From Helicoverpa zea (taxonomy: Eukaryota; Arthropoda; Insecta; Lepidoptera; Noctuidae): 64,000 nucleotides of DNA. The notes below the pieces were generated by a model that saw only the letters and a list, made by a program, of their open reading frames with translations, ran no database searches and was not told the DNA's origin. The stretch spans positions 5,022,001 to 5,086,000 of the forward strand of contig NC_061458.1 in assembly GCF_022581195.2 (NCBI RefSeq), read 5' to 3'. Positions 1-11,625 of the stretch are shown here, piece by piece (position 1 is the first letter of the stretch; each line of letters opens with the position of its first letter). The translations under genes and the position numbers were made by a program.

Positions 1-964
1 TAACCTAGCCAATTACTATAAAATTAACCTTCGAAGGCTTTTAGGTGCTCTTTTTTGGAATTTTATCACACTATAAATAGATACCTTGTTTATTAGCTAT
101 TATCATAAAGTGAAGGATGGTCCTGTGATCACCCTATTCCGTAGGTACTAGATTTTTTTTAGTCCGTGAGGTGTAGAATTTTGCAAACAGTAGGTCAAAT
201 TCAGCAAATTATAATATTGCCTATATAACCAAATTCGTGGGATTTAGCAGGTATACCTACCTACGTTGCGATTGTTTTCATATTAAGTTGAGATTCTTAA
301 TATTTTGGTAGGTACCACTATTGCATAACTGTACAATTCGTGTTTTTTAGGTTAAGGTCGGTGTTAAAAAAAATGTTAGGTAGTAGGTAAACAGTAGAAT
401 AGGTACATAAATATAATGGCAATAATATAGCAAATTTTCAAGTAGATATCTAGAAGGAAGGATTTGATCGACTTATAGATCGGTGCAACCGATCTATAAC
501 CTAACCTAGAATATAAAATAATAGTATTAAAAACAAAACTCAATTTTATTTCGTTAATTTGTATCGGTAGTATTGGAAGCTTAGTACAGTCGGCAAGAGA
601 AGTCCATCCCCACAATGAAAATTGCAAATTACCTGAATAATAAAATCTCCTATCTCTTCTCGTTACGACATCAAAACAAATTAACCTGGACATTTCAACT
701 CGCTCAACAGAAGACAGCTTTTGCTTTAGAGCTTTGTGTTCAGGTATTTTATAATTTTGACCGTTATAATTGCTTAGTTTTGCTGCTGACTGTACTTCAA
801 ATACGTGTAACACGTTAAAACACGGGGACGTAAATAAAACATGATGAAATGTTATTTTCCACTAAGTTTATTTAGAAATAACATAACTCCCTCATGCATA
901 CATGTGCCAACAACTGATTACGGATTTATAATGGTGCCTGCCTCAACATCTCTCTCCCGGTGAT
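1..964. other. Intergenic DNA left of ATP synthase beta copy A
   Basis: AT-rich sequence with short taggta runs and no gene I can support. The right end is the 3' UTR of the minus-strand ATP synthase gene, with a minus-strand AATAAA poly(A) signal at 867-872. An open frame on the minus strand (376-813) contains a possible splice donor near 628 but resembles nothing I know, so it is not called. Confidence 0.6.
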
Positions 965-2515
965 TTACGACTTGGCCAGGGTTTCGGCCTTAGCCACAAC
1001 TTCCTCAATGGGTCCAACCATGTAGAACGCTACTTCAGGTAGATGATCATACTCGCCCTGCAGGATTTTAGAGAAGCCCTTGATAGTTTCCTCAAGGGGG
1101 ACCAATTTGCCAGCGTGTCCAGTGAACACCTCAGCCACTTGGAAAGGCTGAGACAAGAACCTCTGGATCTTACGGGCACGAGCCACAGTCAGCTTATCTT
1201 CTTCAGACAACTCATCCATACCCAGGATAGCAATAATGTCCTGGAGTGACTTGTAGTCCTGCAGGATCTTCTGGACACCACGGGCAACGTTGTAGTGCTC
1301 AGCTCCAATAATGTTGGGGTCCATGATACGGGAGGTGGAGTCGAGAGGGTCCACAGCAGGGTAGATACCCAGCTCAGCAATAGCACGGGACAGTACAGTG
1401 GTGGCGTCCAAGTGAGCAAAGGTGGTGGCAGGGGCAGGGTCAGTCAAGTCATCAGCAGGCACGTAGATAGCCTGCACAGAGGTGATGGATCCCTTCTTGG
1501 TGGTGGTAATACGCTCCTGCATGGTACCCATGTCAGTGGCCAAGGTGGGTTGGTAACCTACAGCAGAGGGGATACGACCCAGCAGGGCAGACACCTCAGA
1601 ACCAGCCTGGGTGAAACGGAAAATGTTGTCAATGAACAGCAGCACATCCTGTCCCTCCTGATCACGGAAGTATTCAGCAACGGTCAGACCAGTCAGAGCG
1701 ACACGGGCACGCGCGCCGGGGGGCTCGTTCATCTGACCATACACAAGAGATACCTTGGAGGTCTTGTCCTTCAGGGAGATGACTCCAGACTCAATCATTT
1801 CCTGGTACAAGTCGTTACCCTCACGGGTACGCTCGCCCACTCCGGCGAACACGGAGTAACCACCGTGAGCCTTGGCGACGTTGTTGATCAGCTCCATAAT
1901 GAGTACAGTCTTACCGACTCCAGCACCACCGAACAGACCGATCTTTCCTCCCTTGGCGTAGGGGGCGAGCAGGTCGACGACCTTGATGCCGGTGACGAGG
2001 ATCTCCTGCTGGACAGACATGTCTACGAACTCAGGCGCCTCGGCGTGGATGGCGGCGGTCTTGTCAGTGGGGATGGGGCCGCGCTCGTCGATGGGCTCAC
2101 CGATGACGTTGATGATGCGGCCGAGGGTCTCCGCGCCCACGGGGATACGGATGGGCGAGCCGCAGTCTTGTACGGGCTGGCCGCGGACCAGACCCTCGGT
2201 ACCGTCCATAGCGATGGTGCGGACGGTGTTCTCTCCCAAGTGCTGCGCCACCTCCAGCACCAGCCGGGGTTGGCGGTTTTGTACTTCGAGAGCATTTAGG
2301 ATGGGTGGCAGGTTGTCTTCGAACTGAACGTCCACTACGGCACCGATAACAGCGACTACCTTACCTTGCCCTTTGCCAGCGGCGGCTTTAGCTGCATAAT
2401 CCCTTTTGTTGATGGCCGACACAGTCGCGATTTTGCCACATTCGGTTAGGGTTTTCTCAGCTACCGACTTTACGGCTAAAAGGCCGCTTCCAACCCGACT
2501 TACAGCCCCCAACAT
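965..2515 (-). CDS. ATPsynbeta: ATP synthase subunit beta, mitochondrial (copy A)
   Basis: Catalytic beta subunit of the mitochondrial F1 ATPase, which makes ATP from ADP and phosphate in the matrix. The 516-residue frame is intronless. The P-loop GGAGVGKT lies at residues 196-203 and the DELSEED loop near residue 430. The start at 2515 is chosen because the protein then opens with a basic, hydroxylated presequence (MLGAVSRVGSGLLAVK); an in-frame ATG at 2605 would add 30 residues that do not look like part of the family. From NKRDYAAK onward the protein is identical to copy B at 19071-20612, yet the first ~35 residues differ completely and DNA similarity also stops at the stop codon. In the part compared by eye, only silent changes separate the copies. 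It is divergent from UQCC1. Which copy is ancestral cannot be decided here. Confidence 0.96.
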   Translation of the reverse strand: MLGAVSRVGSGLLAVKSVAEKTLTECGKIATVSAINKRDYAAKAAAGKGQGKVVAVIGAVVDVQFEDNLPPILNALEVQNRQPRLVLEVAQHLGENTVRTIAMDGTEGLVRGQPVQDCGSPIRIPVGAETLGRIINVIGEPIDERGPIPTDKTAAIHAEAPEFVDMSVQQEILVTGIKVVDLLAPYAKGGKIGLFGGAGVGKTVLIMELINNVAKAHGGYSVFAGVGERTREGNDLYQEMIESGVISLKDKTSKVSLVYGQMNEPPGARARVALTGLTVAEYFRDQEGQDVLLFIDNIFRFTQAGSEVSALLGRIPSAVGYQPTLATDMGTMQERITTTKKGSITSVQAIYVPADDLTDPAPATTFAHLDATTVLSRAIAELGIYPAVDPLDSTSRIMDPNIIGAEHYNVARGVQKILQDYKSLQDIIAILGMDELSEEDKLTVARARKIQRFLSQPFQVAEVFTGHAGKLVPLEETIKGFSKILQGEYDHLPEVAFYMVGPIEEVVAKAETLAKS

Positions 2516-3145
2516 TTTTGATAATTTAATGCACTTGGGCGTCGAATAGGCCGCCCGTAAATTATGTAACCTTAAAAATACTATAGACAAGACACGAAAT
2601 AGCAAAACGTGAACTTATTGAACGGGCCAGTGTTGTCAAATTGTAATTGCATTGTCTATGCTATGTTCTCGAAAGTTAAAATAAATGTGTTTTTCAGAAA
2701 CTAATTAGTTAATATTCGACTTATACTACAAATAATTGGTGAAATTAATGAAGTTACTTACCGGAAAAACTTCTACTCTTTCAAAGCTGTAAAATCTAAA
2801 TAAATCCTCTGCTTTTTATACTGGTAATGCCCGGGATAGTGCAGTTGGTGTCTCAGTCAGCTTTATCAGGTGCCAGGGCATCGGGTATCTTTACGACATA
2901 GTTCTTGTTCATATGATATTTAACCCAGTTCGATGGTGTACCGATTTGAGGTTTCTTGCAATTTCCAATCAGTCAATCATTTTATAGTCTGTTAAAATTA
3001 TGACATTTTACTCGGGCTTGTCAATTAGTGTCAGTGTCATGTCAAGCTAAAAATATTTCCTATGGAAATGTGATTGAATGTGATGGGAATGTTGTTTTCG
3101 AAGTGCTTGCATATTTTGAATTTGGTATAAAATTCTGTAAGCAGC
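2516..3145. promoter_or_regulatory. Shared intergenic promoter region, ATPsynbeta-A / UQCC1
   Basis: 630 bp between two divergent start codons. It contains a TTAYRTAA match at 2562-2569, 47 bp upstream of the ATP synthase ATG. A cluster of TGTCA pentamers lies at about 3019-3045 on the UQCC1 side. No TATA box was seen. Promoter function is inferred from position. Confidence 0.5.
2562..2569. promoter_or_regulatory. NRG-type motif (TTATGTAA)
   Basis: Matches TTAYRTAA, the motif described for Drosophila nuclear genes encoding mitochondrial oxidative phosphorylation proteins. It matches on both strands. The other beta-subunit copy has TTACGTAA in the comparable place (18982-18989). Confidence 0.5.
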
Positions 3146-4884
3146 ATGTTCCGCTCACGTGCAATATCTCGAGTATGTGATGTGATAATTAATTTACAGA
3201 ACCATTGACATTATTCACCTCATCTCCAGAGTTCTGTTTCAAACTAATTTTAGGTTCAGCTGACCGTTTTGGTCAGATAAGCTCTGAAAAAGACATTTTA
3301 GAGTTCTTCTTGTGTTAAAATTCTAACTTAAATTTCAGTTACTGTGGCAACAGCGGGGCTGCATCAATATCAACTATGCAAGACCGTGCGTTAGTGGCTT
3401 ATGTATTACGAAAGCAAACACAAGAAATCTGAATACTGTGGCTGTTGAAGACAGCTATGTTAAGAAGTTTATGAATGCTATAGGATGGATGGACCAATCT
3501 AGAACGGTAAGTATTTTTAAGCCATCGAAATGTATCCCACTCAGATGTTCAGGAATATAAGTCACCTACAGTACCCTGCATATGTTTAGAATAAGGTTAA
3601 ACTACGATCTTTTTATTCATTATTCAGTAAATAAGCAAACTTACATAAATAAAATGTATGTAGGAGCATCATAGACAATAACATCATTTTCTTTTTCCAG
3701 CGTTTAAAACTCACAGGCTACTTCCTCTATGAAGGCATACCTGAGAATGTCTCTTATGCAGACTGGTTTGAGAGCCTAGAACTTCCAGACACATTTGTCT
3801 CATGGTTCACAATCACAGAGTTGCATGTCTGGTTGCTTATGGTCCGATACATGGCTGAAGACGTTGTGTTACCAACTGGAGATAAGAAGAAGTACATAAA
3901 AGGAGATGGGCATTTTATTAGAAATTGTATCATTGAAGCCCTTTGGGCAGATGTGGCGAACAAAATTAAACTGTTGGAGGTAAAGCTCTTATTTTTAACA
4001 CACTTTCATTGTTTATTCTTGTAAACATTTTTAGGAGTAGATTCTTATGTTATATTTTGGCTATAAAGTATATCAGAAGAGATACTATTTTACTGTATGT
4101 AAAAAGCTTTTTAGAGATAGGAAATTGATATTTTGGTATGACACTAATGTCAAAATTCTACTCTATTAAGCTATCCCTAATAAGCAAATGCAAAGATAGA
4201 TTGTTTCTTGAAATCCATAGTGAGTGGAAATTGACAAGAATCCAGTAGATTGAACCTTTTACTCCATGAAATAAACCAATACAATATCAATACCAATATA
4301 ACTATGTAATTATACGTCCCTTGTCCTATGTAATTTCAGGGAGCAAACCCAGCAATAGCAAGAAAGCAAGTGTCAGAGTTGTCGGAGCAGTTCCAAGCAG
4401 CCCTGGTAGCCTATGATGAAGGGCTCAGCGATGACAAAGTTCTGGCTGCAGCCATCTGGAGGAGGTTCTACTCCTTATCTGAAGATGTCAAAGCTGAACA
4501 CATTGAGAGGCTTGTCAAGTTTATTAGACACCAGGTAACTAACAACCTAATAATAGTCTTTGCTAATATTTTAAATAATATGAAGGAAGAGCTTGTTTCC
4601 ATAGGAGACCGTTGAACTACGGGCAGCTCCTAGTTTATTCACACAATAAATAGTTTTCTTAAATACATTAGCCTAAAATAAATTACTTGCATGTTTTCCA
4701 TACGTAAGTCGAGATGTCTTAACTAAAACTCACTTGTAGCGCACTCAGAGATAAATCTATACATTAATTTCATGTCCTAAATATTTTTGTAATTTGTTTA
4801 CAGATTTCACAATTAGATAAGATCCCAAGTGAAGACTTGAAGTCCAAGCCAAACATAACTTGGTTAAGTATATTAGATCACTAA
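3146..4884 (+). CDS. UQCC1: UQCC1/CBP3-type complex III assembly factor
   Basis: Ubiquinol-cytochrome c reductase assembly factor of the mitochondrial inner membrane; family members bind newly made cytochrome b. Five exons, joined in frame: 3146-3172, 3339-3506, 3701-3979, 4340-4534 and 4804-4884, giving 249 residues. The body from about residue 80 carries the family hallmarks: a W-F/W-F-T-rich region (YADWFESLELPDTFVSWF), an ELHVWLLMVRYM helix and an EALWADV segment. The N-terminus is basic with hydrophobic residues (MFRSRAISRLLWQQRG), as expected for mitochondrial import. The first exon is only 27 bp, which makes the start somewhat less certain than the rest. It is head to head with ATP synthase beta copy A and converges on the sphingomyelinase gene. 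A poly(A) signal AATAAA is at 4938-4943. Confidence 0.9.
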
Positions 4885-4937
4885 AGTTATTTAGTTTGTA
4901 GGTAGTTAGAGAATTTAAGTTATGTAAAGAAAAAGAA

Positions 4938-4943
4938 AATAAA
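4938..4943 (+). terminator. UQCC1 poly(A) signal
   Basis: Canonical AATAAA 54 bp after the stop codon. The next gene ends at 5172 on the opposite strand, so the two 3' ends are less than 300 bp apart. Confidence 0.6.
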
Positions 4944-5171
4944 ATCGATTGTTGTTTGATAAAAATATTATATTTCAGTTACCCTTCATACAATCATAGA
5001 GCATAGAATTAAATAATTAAACTGTACATTTTTGCTTTCATAATATCACTCAAAAGGTTTAAAAAGACTGGAGGTTGCAATTTTCTTTGTAGAATGGCTG
5101 TCTTCCAACATTCTGCTCAAGTTTCAAGCCTTTAAGCCATAATTAAAAAATAGGAGCCTCTCTCACTTTCC

Positions 5172-8100
5172 TTACCAGAAAAGCCTCTGTAATTCATCAC
5201 ACTTCTGCCTTTGCCATAATACAGTGACAACAGTTTTGCACAGATTATCTATTTTGCACCAATCGTTGCACCAGCCCATGCGATCATCGCTCACTTTTGA
5301 AAAGAAGGCTGAATACAAGTCTAACAATTCTCTATTGGTTGTGACCATTCTAAATACTAAGTCGTTCATGGAAGCAGCCGATAAGTCTACGAGTCCAAAT
5401 GTGTTTTTTATGTCATAAAGTTGGAACCAATGCGGTGGGCGGTTTGGCCATAGATTCGCTTCAGTTAGGTTGTACACGTAGTTGACAATACTTTCTGGTT
5501 GCTGTGGATAGAAAAGGATAATTATTATAGTTTTGCAAGCTCATTAAGTTAATAATATTCAAAAACAAAGATTTGCGCCTTCGTGTCACGTCAGTGTATT
5601 TTTTAGTTATTTAAATTCATCATGTAAGTTCTGTTGGCTTCCCCTTATATGCTAGCCCGGTCTCTAACTGGACCTTAACTGGACCTTTTCGAAATTGCAT
5701 AGAATAAGTAATCATTAAATGTCTCTGAGTGGGGAGGTAAGTCTTGAAAAGGACTGTAGCTCCCAAAAATACTTACATAAGTAACAGGGTTAAATTCAAT
5801 AATTTTGTAGTTGACGTTGTAGAAAGTATAGCTAGTTGTGCTTCCAGCCCCCCACGCTACATTAATAGGGCTCCCATCCGTTAGACTGTAGAATATCTTG
5901 AACTCGTCCGAATGAGTGTGACCGTTAAATTCAGCCGCTATTGTCTTCGAAAACCTGCGCATAGTAGATATTATCAGATACAAAACTTATCGCATAATTA
6001 ATCTTCTGTCCAAGTTATAATTGCGTCATTATAGGATTAACATGCAATAACATTCCTTAAAGGTACTGTGTGGGTACCTAAAATATGAATTCGCAAGTGT
6101 TCAAAAATGTTGAATCAATGTGAGAAGACTTCTTTTATGGGAAATCATCAAAGGACCCCTCCCGCTGTGGGTTAGCAGCGTGAGGGAGTGTCAGACTCTT
6201 ATTGACTAAAACCCATCATGTCCCTTTCGAAGCCCTTTATGTCCCTGGGCCGCAGTAACTCTTTCGAACAATCCTGCAGCCCCGGCAGGCTTTGGCCTTG
6301 GATTTTAGTACCTTTTGACACACTCCCTAAAAATGAGGGAAGGTTCTCAATTCGGGTGTTTGTATACTTTTCAATCAATCTGTATTTTACCTGTTAACGA
6401 TTTTGTTATATTCTCTGGTCCATGTGAGTGTAAGATCGCTGACTCCTGGAGGGATGTGAGCCAGAATATGAACCTTCTCTCCAGCCTGCTCTGCTTTGTA
6501 TAGTTCTTCTATCAACCAGTCTAAGTGTCTTTTCTGGTCTAGGGGATCGTAGACTAGCCACCTTTAAGGAAAATATTACAGAGTTTGTATATAAAAAGGC
6601 AGTGATGTTATTCTATTTTTATTAACTCTGGAGACATTGATGTAGGATGTAGATGTGGAATAATTGAAGTTAAAACCTCTTTTGAAGATATTGCTTCTTG
6701 CAAAAATCAAAAGGTCCTTTTCTATTATTTAGAGATGCTAATGTGATCGAGTCAGCAATAAATGGGTCCTCTTAACTAACGCAATCGTTTAGGGGTATCC
6801 AGAAGTCCAAAATAGATCCTTACCAATTATATTTGTAAGCTACATTGTTATTTAAGGTAATAACTCGTAACCCCGGTCTGACCATTAAAGAGAATTCCCC
6901 TCGATCACGTAAATGTTTCTTTGCTTCTTCAGTCAGATAATAACGCCATTTCCTGGCAAGGCCTTCATATAACCAGGTTGTGTTTAAATGATCGCCCACC
7001 ACAGAAGAAGGTGCAAATCTGAAAAAAATAAAAGATCCTGTGAAATTTTTGCTTTGGACTTTCGTTCGTTTTTGCTTCCTTTCGACTCCTCAATATGTTT
7101 CTTTTGTCTATTATATTCAGACTTATGTTTCGTCTGGCAACACCCTTTGGCATTGAAATATTGTTCAAGGGACACTTCGTACATTTGCGTAGGTCATCTA
7201 CTAAAAACTTGTAAGTACTTGTATGAGCGACTTACTGGTTTGTAGGCTGAGATTCATGATTTCCTATAACTGGAATGACAGGTACATTGTCGCCGAAGTT
7301 CTTTCTGATTTTGTCAATGACGTGCCTGTTCATATCTTCGATCAGCTCATACGATGTTTCCCAAACGCCATGGTCGATAGTGTCTCCTATGTAGTATACT
7401 ACGTCAATTCCCTGAAATACCATTAAACGAGGTTTAAAAACATCAGAAAATAAGGCTGATTTGGTAGATTTGAATTATGTATCCCTATTGGAGCTCTATT
7501 ACAGAGTTACCCCTTTCACTTTATCAAAGATAGGATACCTACTATCACTCATGTTTTTGCTACCGATCCAGTTAAGAATTTCCTAACAATTTACAAGATT
7601 ATAAAATTCGTTCAGTTACCTTATGTGAGTCAGTAATGGTATCAATAACGTTATCAAATGCCCAAAGTGGTGTATCACAGTTTCTATAATCGCCCCAATA
7701 TCCGGCCGGTTGTGCGTTTCGTGGCGCCGCAAATCGTGTTTGGGAAGACTTTCTTAATTCACGTATTTTTGAAGCCACACTCAAATCTAGTACAACATCA
7801 ACGGTACTGTTCTTAATACTTTCTTCAATTATAGATTCTTCTATGTTAGATTTGTAGGTGTATCGTAGAGCGGGTTTTTGTCCTTTTCGGCAGCAAACAG
7901 GTTCGTCGCAATCGGCTACTCCATGGGCTTCGTACATTGGGTCAATGTGAGCGTCAGTGATGACAGCGACTTTCAGTGGTAAACGATCGGGGGTTGGTGC
8001 CTGTTTGGGAGTAGTTACAAGGATCGTCTTAGAAGTTAATCCAGAAAATACAGAGCAAATAATTTACGCTATGAAAGCTTGTCTTACATTCGTTGTCGGC

Positions 8101-9638
8101 GCCGGATCGGGTAGTTCAACCTGCCATTCGAACCTAGGGTCGTCAATTTTGCAGGCATCGGGGCTACCAGCATTTTGTTGTACTAGTCCACAAAATGCTC
8201 TGGGTGTAGCAGCTGGTGTTGTTCTGATGATGTGTGTTATTATAGGCTGTAAATAAGTTTTGAAAATAATTGAAACAAATTATATTTTATTTTCGCAAAA
8301 ACATATAGATAATGTTTTGAATAGAATGTTCTGAGTAGAGTAAGTTTTATACTTCTTACCACATTAGTCCCAACAGCTCCCTCGCAAACGTGGAAAGATT
8401 CAATTCCCAAAACTGAGCAGAGGTTAATAACTACTTGTGTGATTTCCTCATCTGATTGACCGTTCTTCACACCTTCAAAAACAGTAGCAAACGCACTTCG
8501 ACAAATCAAGCAGTCCAGGGTCTGGAAATTTATGTAAGTAAATACGAAGTAATATAATTTTTAAACCTATTTAAACTGTCATTTTCAGTAGGTACATGTA
8601 TCTTCTAAATAAGTTTCTTAGACTCGATAAATAATTTTGCCGCCCCAAGGGTGGCTACTAATGAATACTAGATAGTGAACGTATTATGAAAACGTTGCGC
8701 ATGACGAGGTGTCTATAAGCTGATTTCAGAGGGATGAAGTTTTTTAGACGATCTTTTCTAGGGCTTTGTCATGGATGTATGCAGGTATGTAACGTAACAA
8801 TGCGCAACCAGATATTTTTGTTTATAATCCATAAACCGCCGATTTGATTTGATGATAATCGTGATTTTAAGTACCACGATCCCATAATGTGTTACGATAA
8901 GATACAAACTAGCCGTCTTTACGTTATTTACCTACATACTGATATCGAATTAATACATGCAATACATAAAGCTTTGCATACTTAGGAAGTAAGTATTACT
9001 GTAGGATGAATGAACTTACATTGCACCTAAGTTTCACATTATGAAATGTCAAAAGTCTAGCAGGCGTTTTTGCAGACTATGGGAAGATAGCGATGTTTTA
9101 CGTTTAACCGGTGCATTTTAAAAGCACCGATTTGATATGGAAATAAGAGGAAATCCGGAGAACTATGTATAGGAAAAGTTGGTAAAACTACATTAAAAAA
9201 ATAGCTGGAGGCAGTGCCTGTTAATTATGGACTTCTAATAAGGCAACTTTATCAAGTACCTACTTCATTTATTTTGATGTGCCCTGCACTCAGAATTTCT
9301 GCACATTGAAAAAGTGTTTCCTATGAGACTAGAAGTAAGTGGACCTTACCGTTCTGAATTCTGGAGCGTCCTCGAAATTCGCTCTGGATATATGCTCTGG
9401 TCGGTGCAGTATATCAATGACATCCTGCAGCTGTTGAGATTCCGGCTCACTCAACTCATTTTTTACGTATTTTTTAAACAATTCCTCTATGCCATCTAAA
9501 ACACGAATACGCACTTTCTAGTTTTGGAACACAATTTTTTTTTTAATTTTAATTAATTTATTTTTAAACATTACCTATAGACAACTGAGTTGCAAAAGTC
9601 GTAGTTAATAGCGTTAATAATAATACTAACGCCCTCAT
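5172..9638 (-). CDS. SMPD1: Acid sphingomyelinase (sphingomyelin phosphodiesterase)
   Basis: Secreted or lysosomal Zn-dependent enzyme that cleaves sphingomyelin to ceramide and phosphocholine. Ten exons on the minus strand, in frame: 9638-9575, 9513-9350, 8521-8360, 8246-8088, 8000-7620, 7411-7236, 7018-6824, 6561-6391, 5954-5777 and 5501-5172; 659 residues. Signal peptide MRALVLLLTLLTTTFA at the start. A saposin-B domain spans about residues 77-155 with its cysteines (LDCLICRSAF, NLCSVLG, RAFCGLV). The metallophosphatase domain has all expected metal ligands: D199/H201 (TDAHID), D320 (IGDTIDHG), N361/H362 (GNHES), H469 (HIPPG) and H502/H504 (NGHTHSDEF). A Cys-bearing C-terminal domain follows. 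It should therefore be active. Which sphingomyelinase paralog it is cannot be told from one locus. Intron 8 holds a repeat at 6137-6300. Confidence 0.94.
6137..6300. repeat. Dispersed repeat copy 1 (intron of sphingomyelinase)
   Basis: Opens with gggaaatcatcaaa then a segment containing cccctcccgctgt. The same order of blocks recurs at 21575-21680, so this is a dispersed element. Its class is not clear; no terminal repeats were seen. Confidence 0.55.
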
Positions 9639-9659
9639 CTTGCCAGGCTGATTGCTCGA

Positions 9660-9725
9660 CAACGAATGATAACAATATAATTCCACCTTATATGGATAAA
9701 CGAGATAAGCGATAAATAGCGATAG
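9660..9725 (-). promoter_or_regulatory. Sphingomyelinase core promoter with GATA cluster
   Basis: On the minus strand, ATATAAGG (9694-9687) lies about 50 bp before the ATG and can serve as a TATA box. Five GATA cores (at about 9667, 9695, 9704, 9711 and 9721 on the plus strand) fall within 60 bp. GATA factors control gut and fat-body genes in insects, so tissue-restricted expression is an inference. Confidence 0.45.
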
Positions 9726-10109
9726 AATTTATTGTAATTTTTTGAATATCGCCATTTATTGATACTATGCGGGCTACACTATTTACATTAGATAGCCCAA
9801 GTATGTTTATTTATATAGGGTGCATTTTCTGCCAGTGGAAACTTGATAACAAAAAGAAAATTCATTTTTAATAGAAAGAATAATTGAGAGAGAGTTTTTG
9901 TTATAAAAGAGTGCAAAGTTGCTTTTTAACCGCGGGCTAAATTTTTACCACCGAGCAAGCGAAGACTAGACTGGTGTCAGACTTACTGGCTTCTGGCTAC
10001 ACGTAACGACTGCCAAGGATGTTCAATGACAGCCGGGACCCACAGTTTAATGTGCCATCCGAAACACAGTCATTGGTGTCTAAGACAAGATATACTTAGA
10101 AAATACATA

Positions 10110-11511
10110 GGGGAAGTCCGGGAGACTTGAACCGCTATTAATATAAAATATCATAATTATTTGTTTATTGGATTTAGAGAATCGATTATACACTTATGTG
10201 ATGCCTTACTTTAGTAGGTATATTTGTGCTTAATTATATTGCTAATAAATGCGCTAATAAAATTTTATTGGCATTTTACAAAAAAATGAAAGATGAGTCA
10301 AGTCTCCCTACCAACAGGGACACTTGAACCGAGGTATGGGGAGAGTTGACCATATGATTTTTGTGGAAAATAAAAATCATTTTCAGCTTCAATCAGAGTT
10401 TTAATATCTTACCTTATACAATAATTAACTTGTTTTTAATACTGACATCAAAGAAAATGTAATTAACGTAACAAATTTATGTAAAATTGTTTCAAAATAA
10501 ACATAATCACAATAGTAACTTTTTATTAATAAACCAATCTTTCCTAGCGGAGTTGTTCTTCGTCCAGTTCTCAGGAAACTTCTTTGAATTCACTGTCAAA
10601 AGCCTATAGCATTGCTTGTTTTCTTGTCAAACCATAATGCATTTTACTGCATGTCAATGACAATAATTGACAAGAAGCTTTTCCTCGGCCGTTGTAAACA
10701 CCTGTGATGCTTTATATTGACTGTTTTCTTCTTCAAATTTATTAATTTCATCTTCATAGATAGATAGATAGATATATTCTTTATTATGCACACCAATTAA
10801 AAATCAACAAGAACAAACAAAAATGTTGAAGTCGTCATCTAATTCATATCGCCTCAAAGTAGTTCTATCTATGCCATATTTATTTGAAGTTTGTCGAATA
10901 GAAGCGCCTCCCTTAATTTCATCTATGGCATTTTGCAATTCCATTTTTGTGAGTTTTTTTCGTTTGCGAGCATTTTCAGGAGGCTTTTATTGAAAAGGCA
11001 TCGTACAAGTTGGCACTGCAAATACAATAAATTATATAAAGAAAGAAAAAAATAAATAAAATTAAGTAGGTATAATTTCCCTGCACAGGGAGACATGAAC
11101 CACTGAGCAAGTCTCCCGCAACCACCCTGGTGCAACTCTCCCGCTCACACAAATTCCCCATTTAGGTTATGACAAAGAAAAACCTTAGATCGTAGAGAAA
11201 AAACACTAAGCATACGTCAAACTACATTTGTTTGGCAATATAATAATAGCAACACACAATACGTACCTCAATAAATACGACAGCAATTACAAAACTACTT
11301 AAAACAAGAAAATACACTCCGCAGCAACAAAAACACGTTTTACATTGTCACTGACGAACTACACCACTAAGATGCAAAATGGCTGCATACTTATGGTTGG
11401 CCTCTTGAGTGTGACCAATGAACGCTTTGACGTTTCGTTCGCGCTAAATTCAGATACAATTTTGAAAGGTGGTTCAACTCTCCCACCTGGGCAAGTCTCC
11501 CGGTTTTCCCC
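10110..11511. mobile_element. pogo/Tigger-like DNA transposon, defective
   Basis: Bounded by TA on both sides (10108-10109 and 11512-11513). Ends are inverted repeats: GGGGAAGTCCGGGAGACTTG on the left against GGGGAAAACCGGGAGACTTG inverted on the right. Related GGGAGACTTGAACC-like units recur inside at about 10316-10350 and 11088-11160. It carries the broken transposase described separately, and a GATA-repeat-ended insert around 10757-10830. It is inserted in the SINE at 9945-11625. Confidence 0.8.
10560..10985 (-). pseudogene. Fragment of pogo/Tigger-like transposase
   Basis: Read on the minus strand, 10985-10845 encodes a pipsqueak-type helix-turn-helix (LTKMELQNAIDEIKGGASIR, then KYGIDRTTLRRY). 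After an insertion at about 10757-10830, a second block (10750-10560) resembles the CENP-B-like DNA-binding part (QVFTTAEEKLLVNY) but has a stop and a frameshift. The DDE catalytic region is absent. Clearly non-functional. Confidence 0.7.
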
Positions 11512-11625
11512 TACAAACTTAGAAAAGTTGCATTGGAACTTGCCTGACCTGGAATCGAACCCACGCCCTCATACTTGAGAGGTTGTTTCTTTACCCACTA
11601 GGCCAGGCCACCACGACTAAAACCA

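Larger units (their letters stand above)
9945..11625 (-). repeat. tRNA-headed SINE, split by a DNA transposon
   Basis: On the minus strand the head (11625-11514) has an A-box-like GGCCTAGTGGGTAAAG and a B box GGTTCGATTCC. The body continues across the inserted element into 10109-9945, ending with the block gactggtgtcagactta (plus-strand reading). Removing 10110-11511 and one TA rejoins the SINE. Distal parts of the same family are seen at 13370-13790 and 27480-27690. Confidence 0.75.

Noticed and set aside
376..813. 145-codon minus-strand open frame
   Set aside because: No recognisable domain, ends in AT-rich hydrophobic runs, and no second exon could be paired with the possible donor near 628.
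1295..2299. 334-codon open frame antisense to ATP synthase copy A, and its partner at 19278-20282
   Set aside because: Both are the same reverse-frame shadow of a GC-biased coding sequence; they persist because the sense sequence is conserved and show no independent signature.
965..2515. Copy A as a processed retrocopy of copy B
   Set aside because: Presequence, leader and 3' UTR do not derive from copy B, there is no poly(A) remnant or target duplication, and both copies lack introns.
11520..11625. A real tRNA gene
   Set aside because: A- and B-box-like motifs exist but the arms do not pair properly, and the sequence continues into a SINE body found elsewhere in the window.
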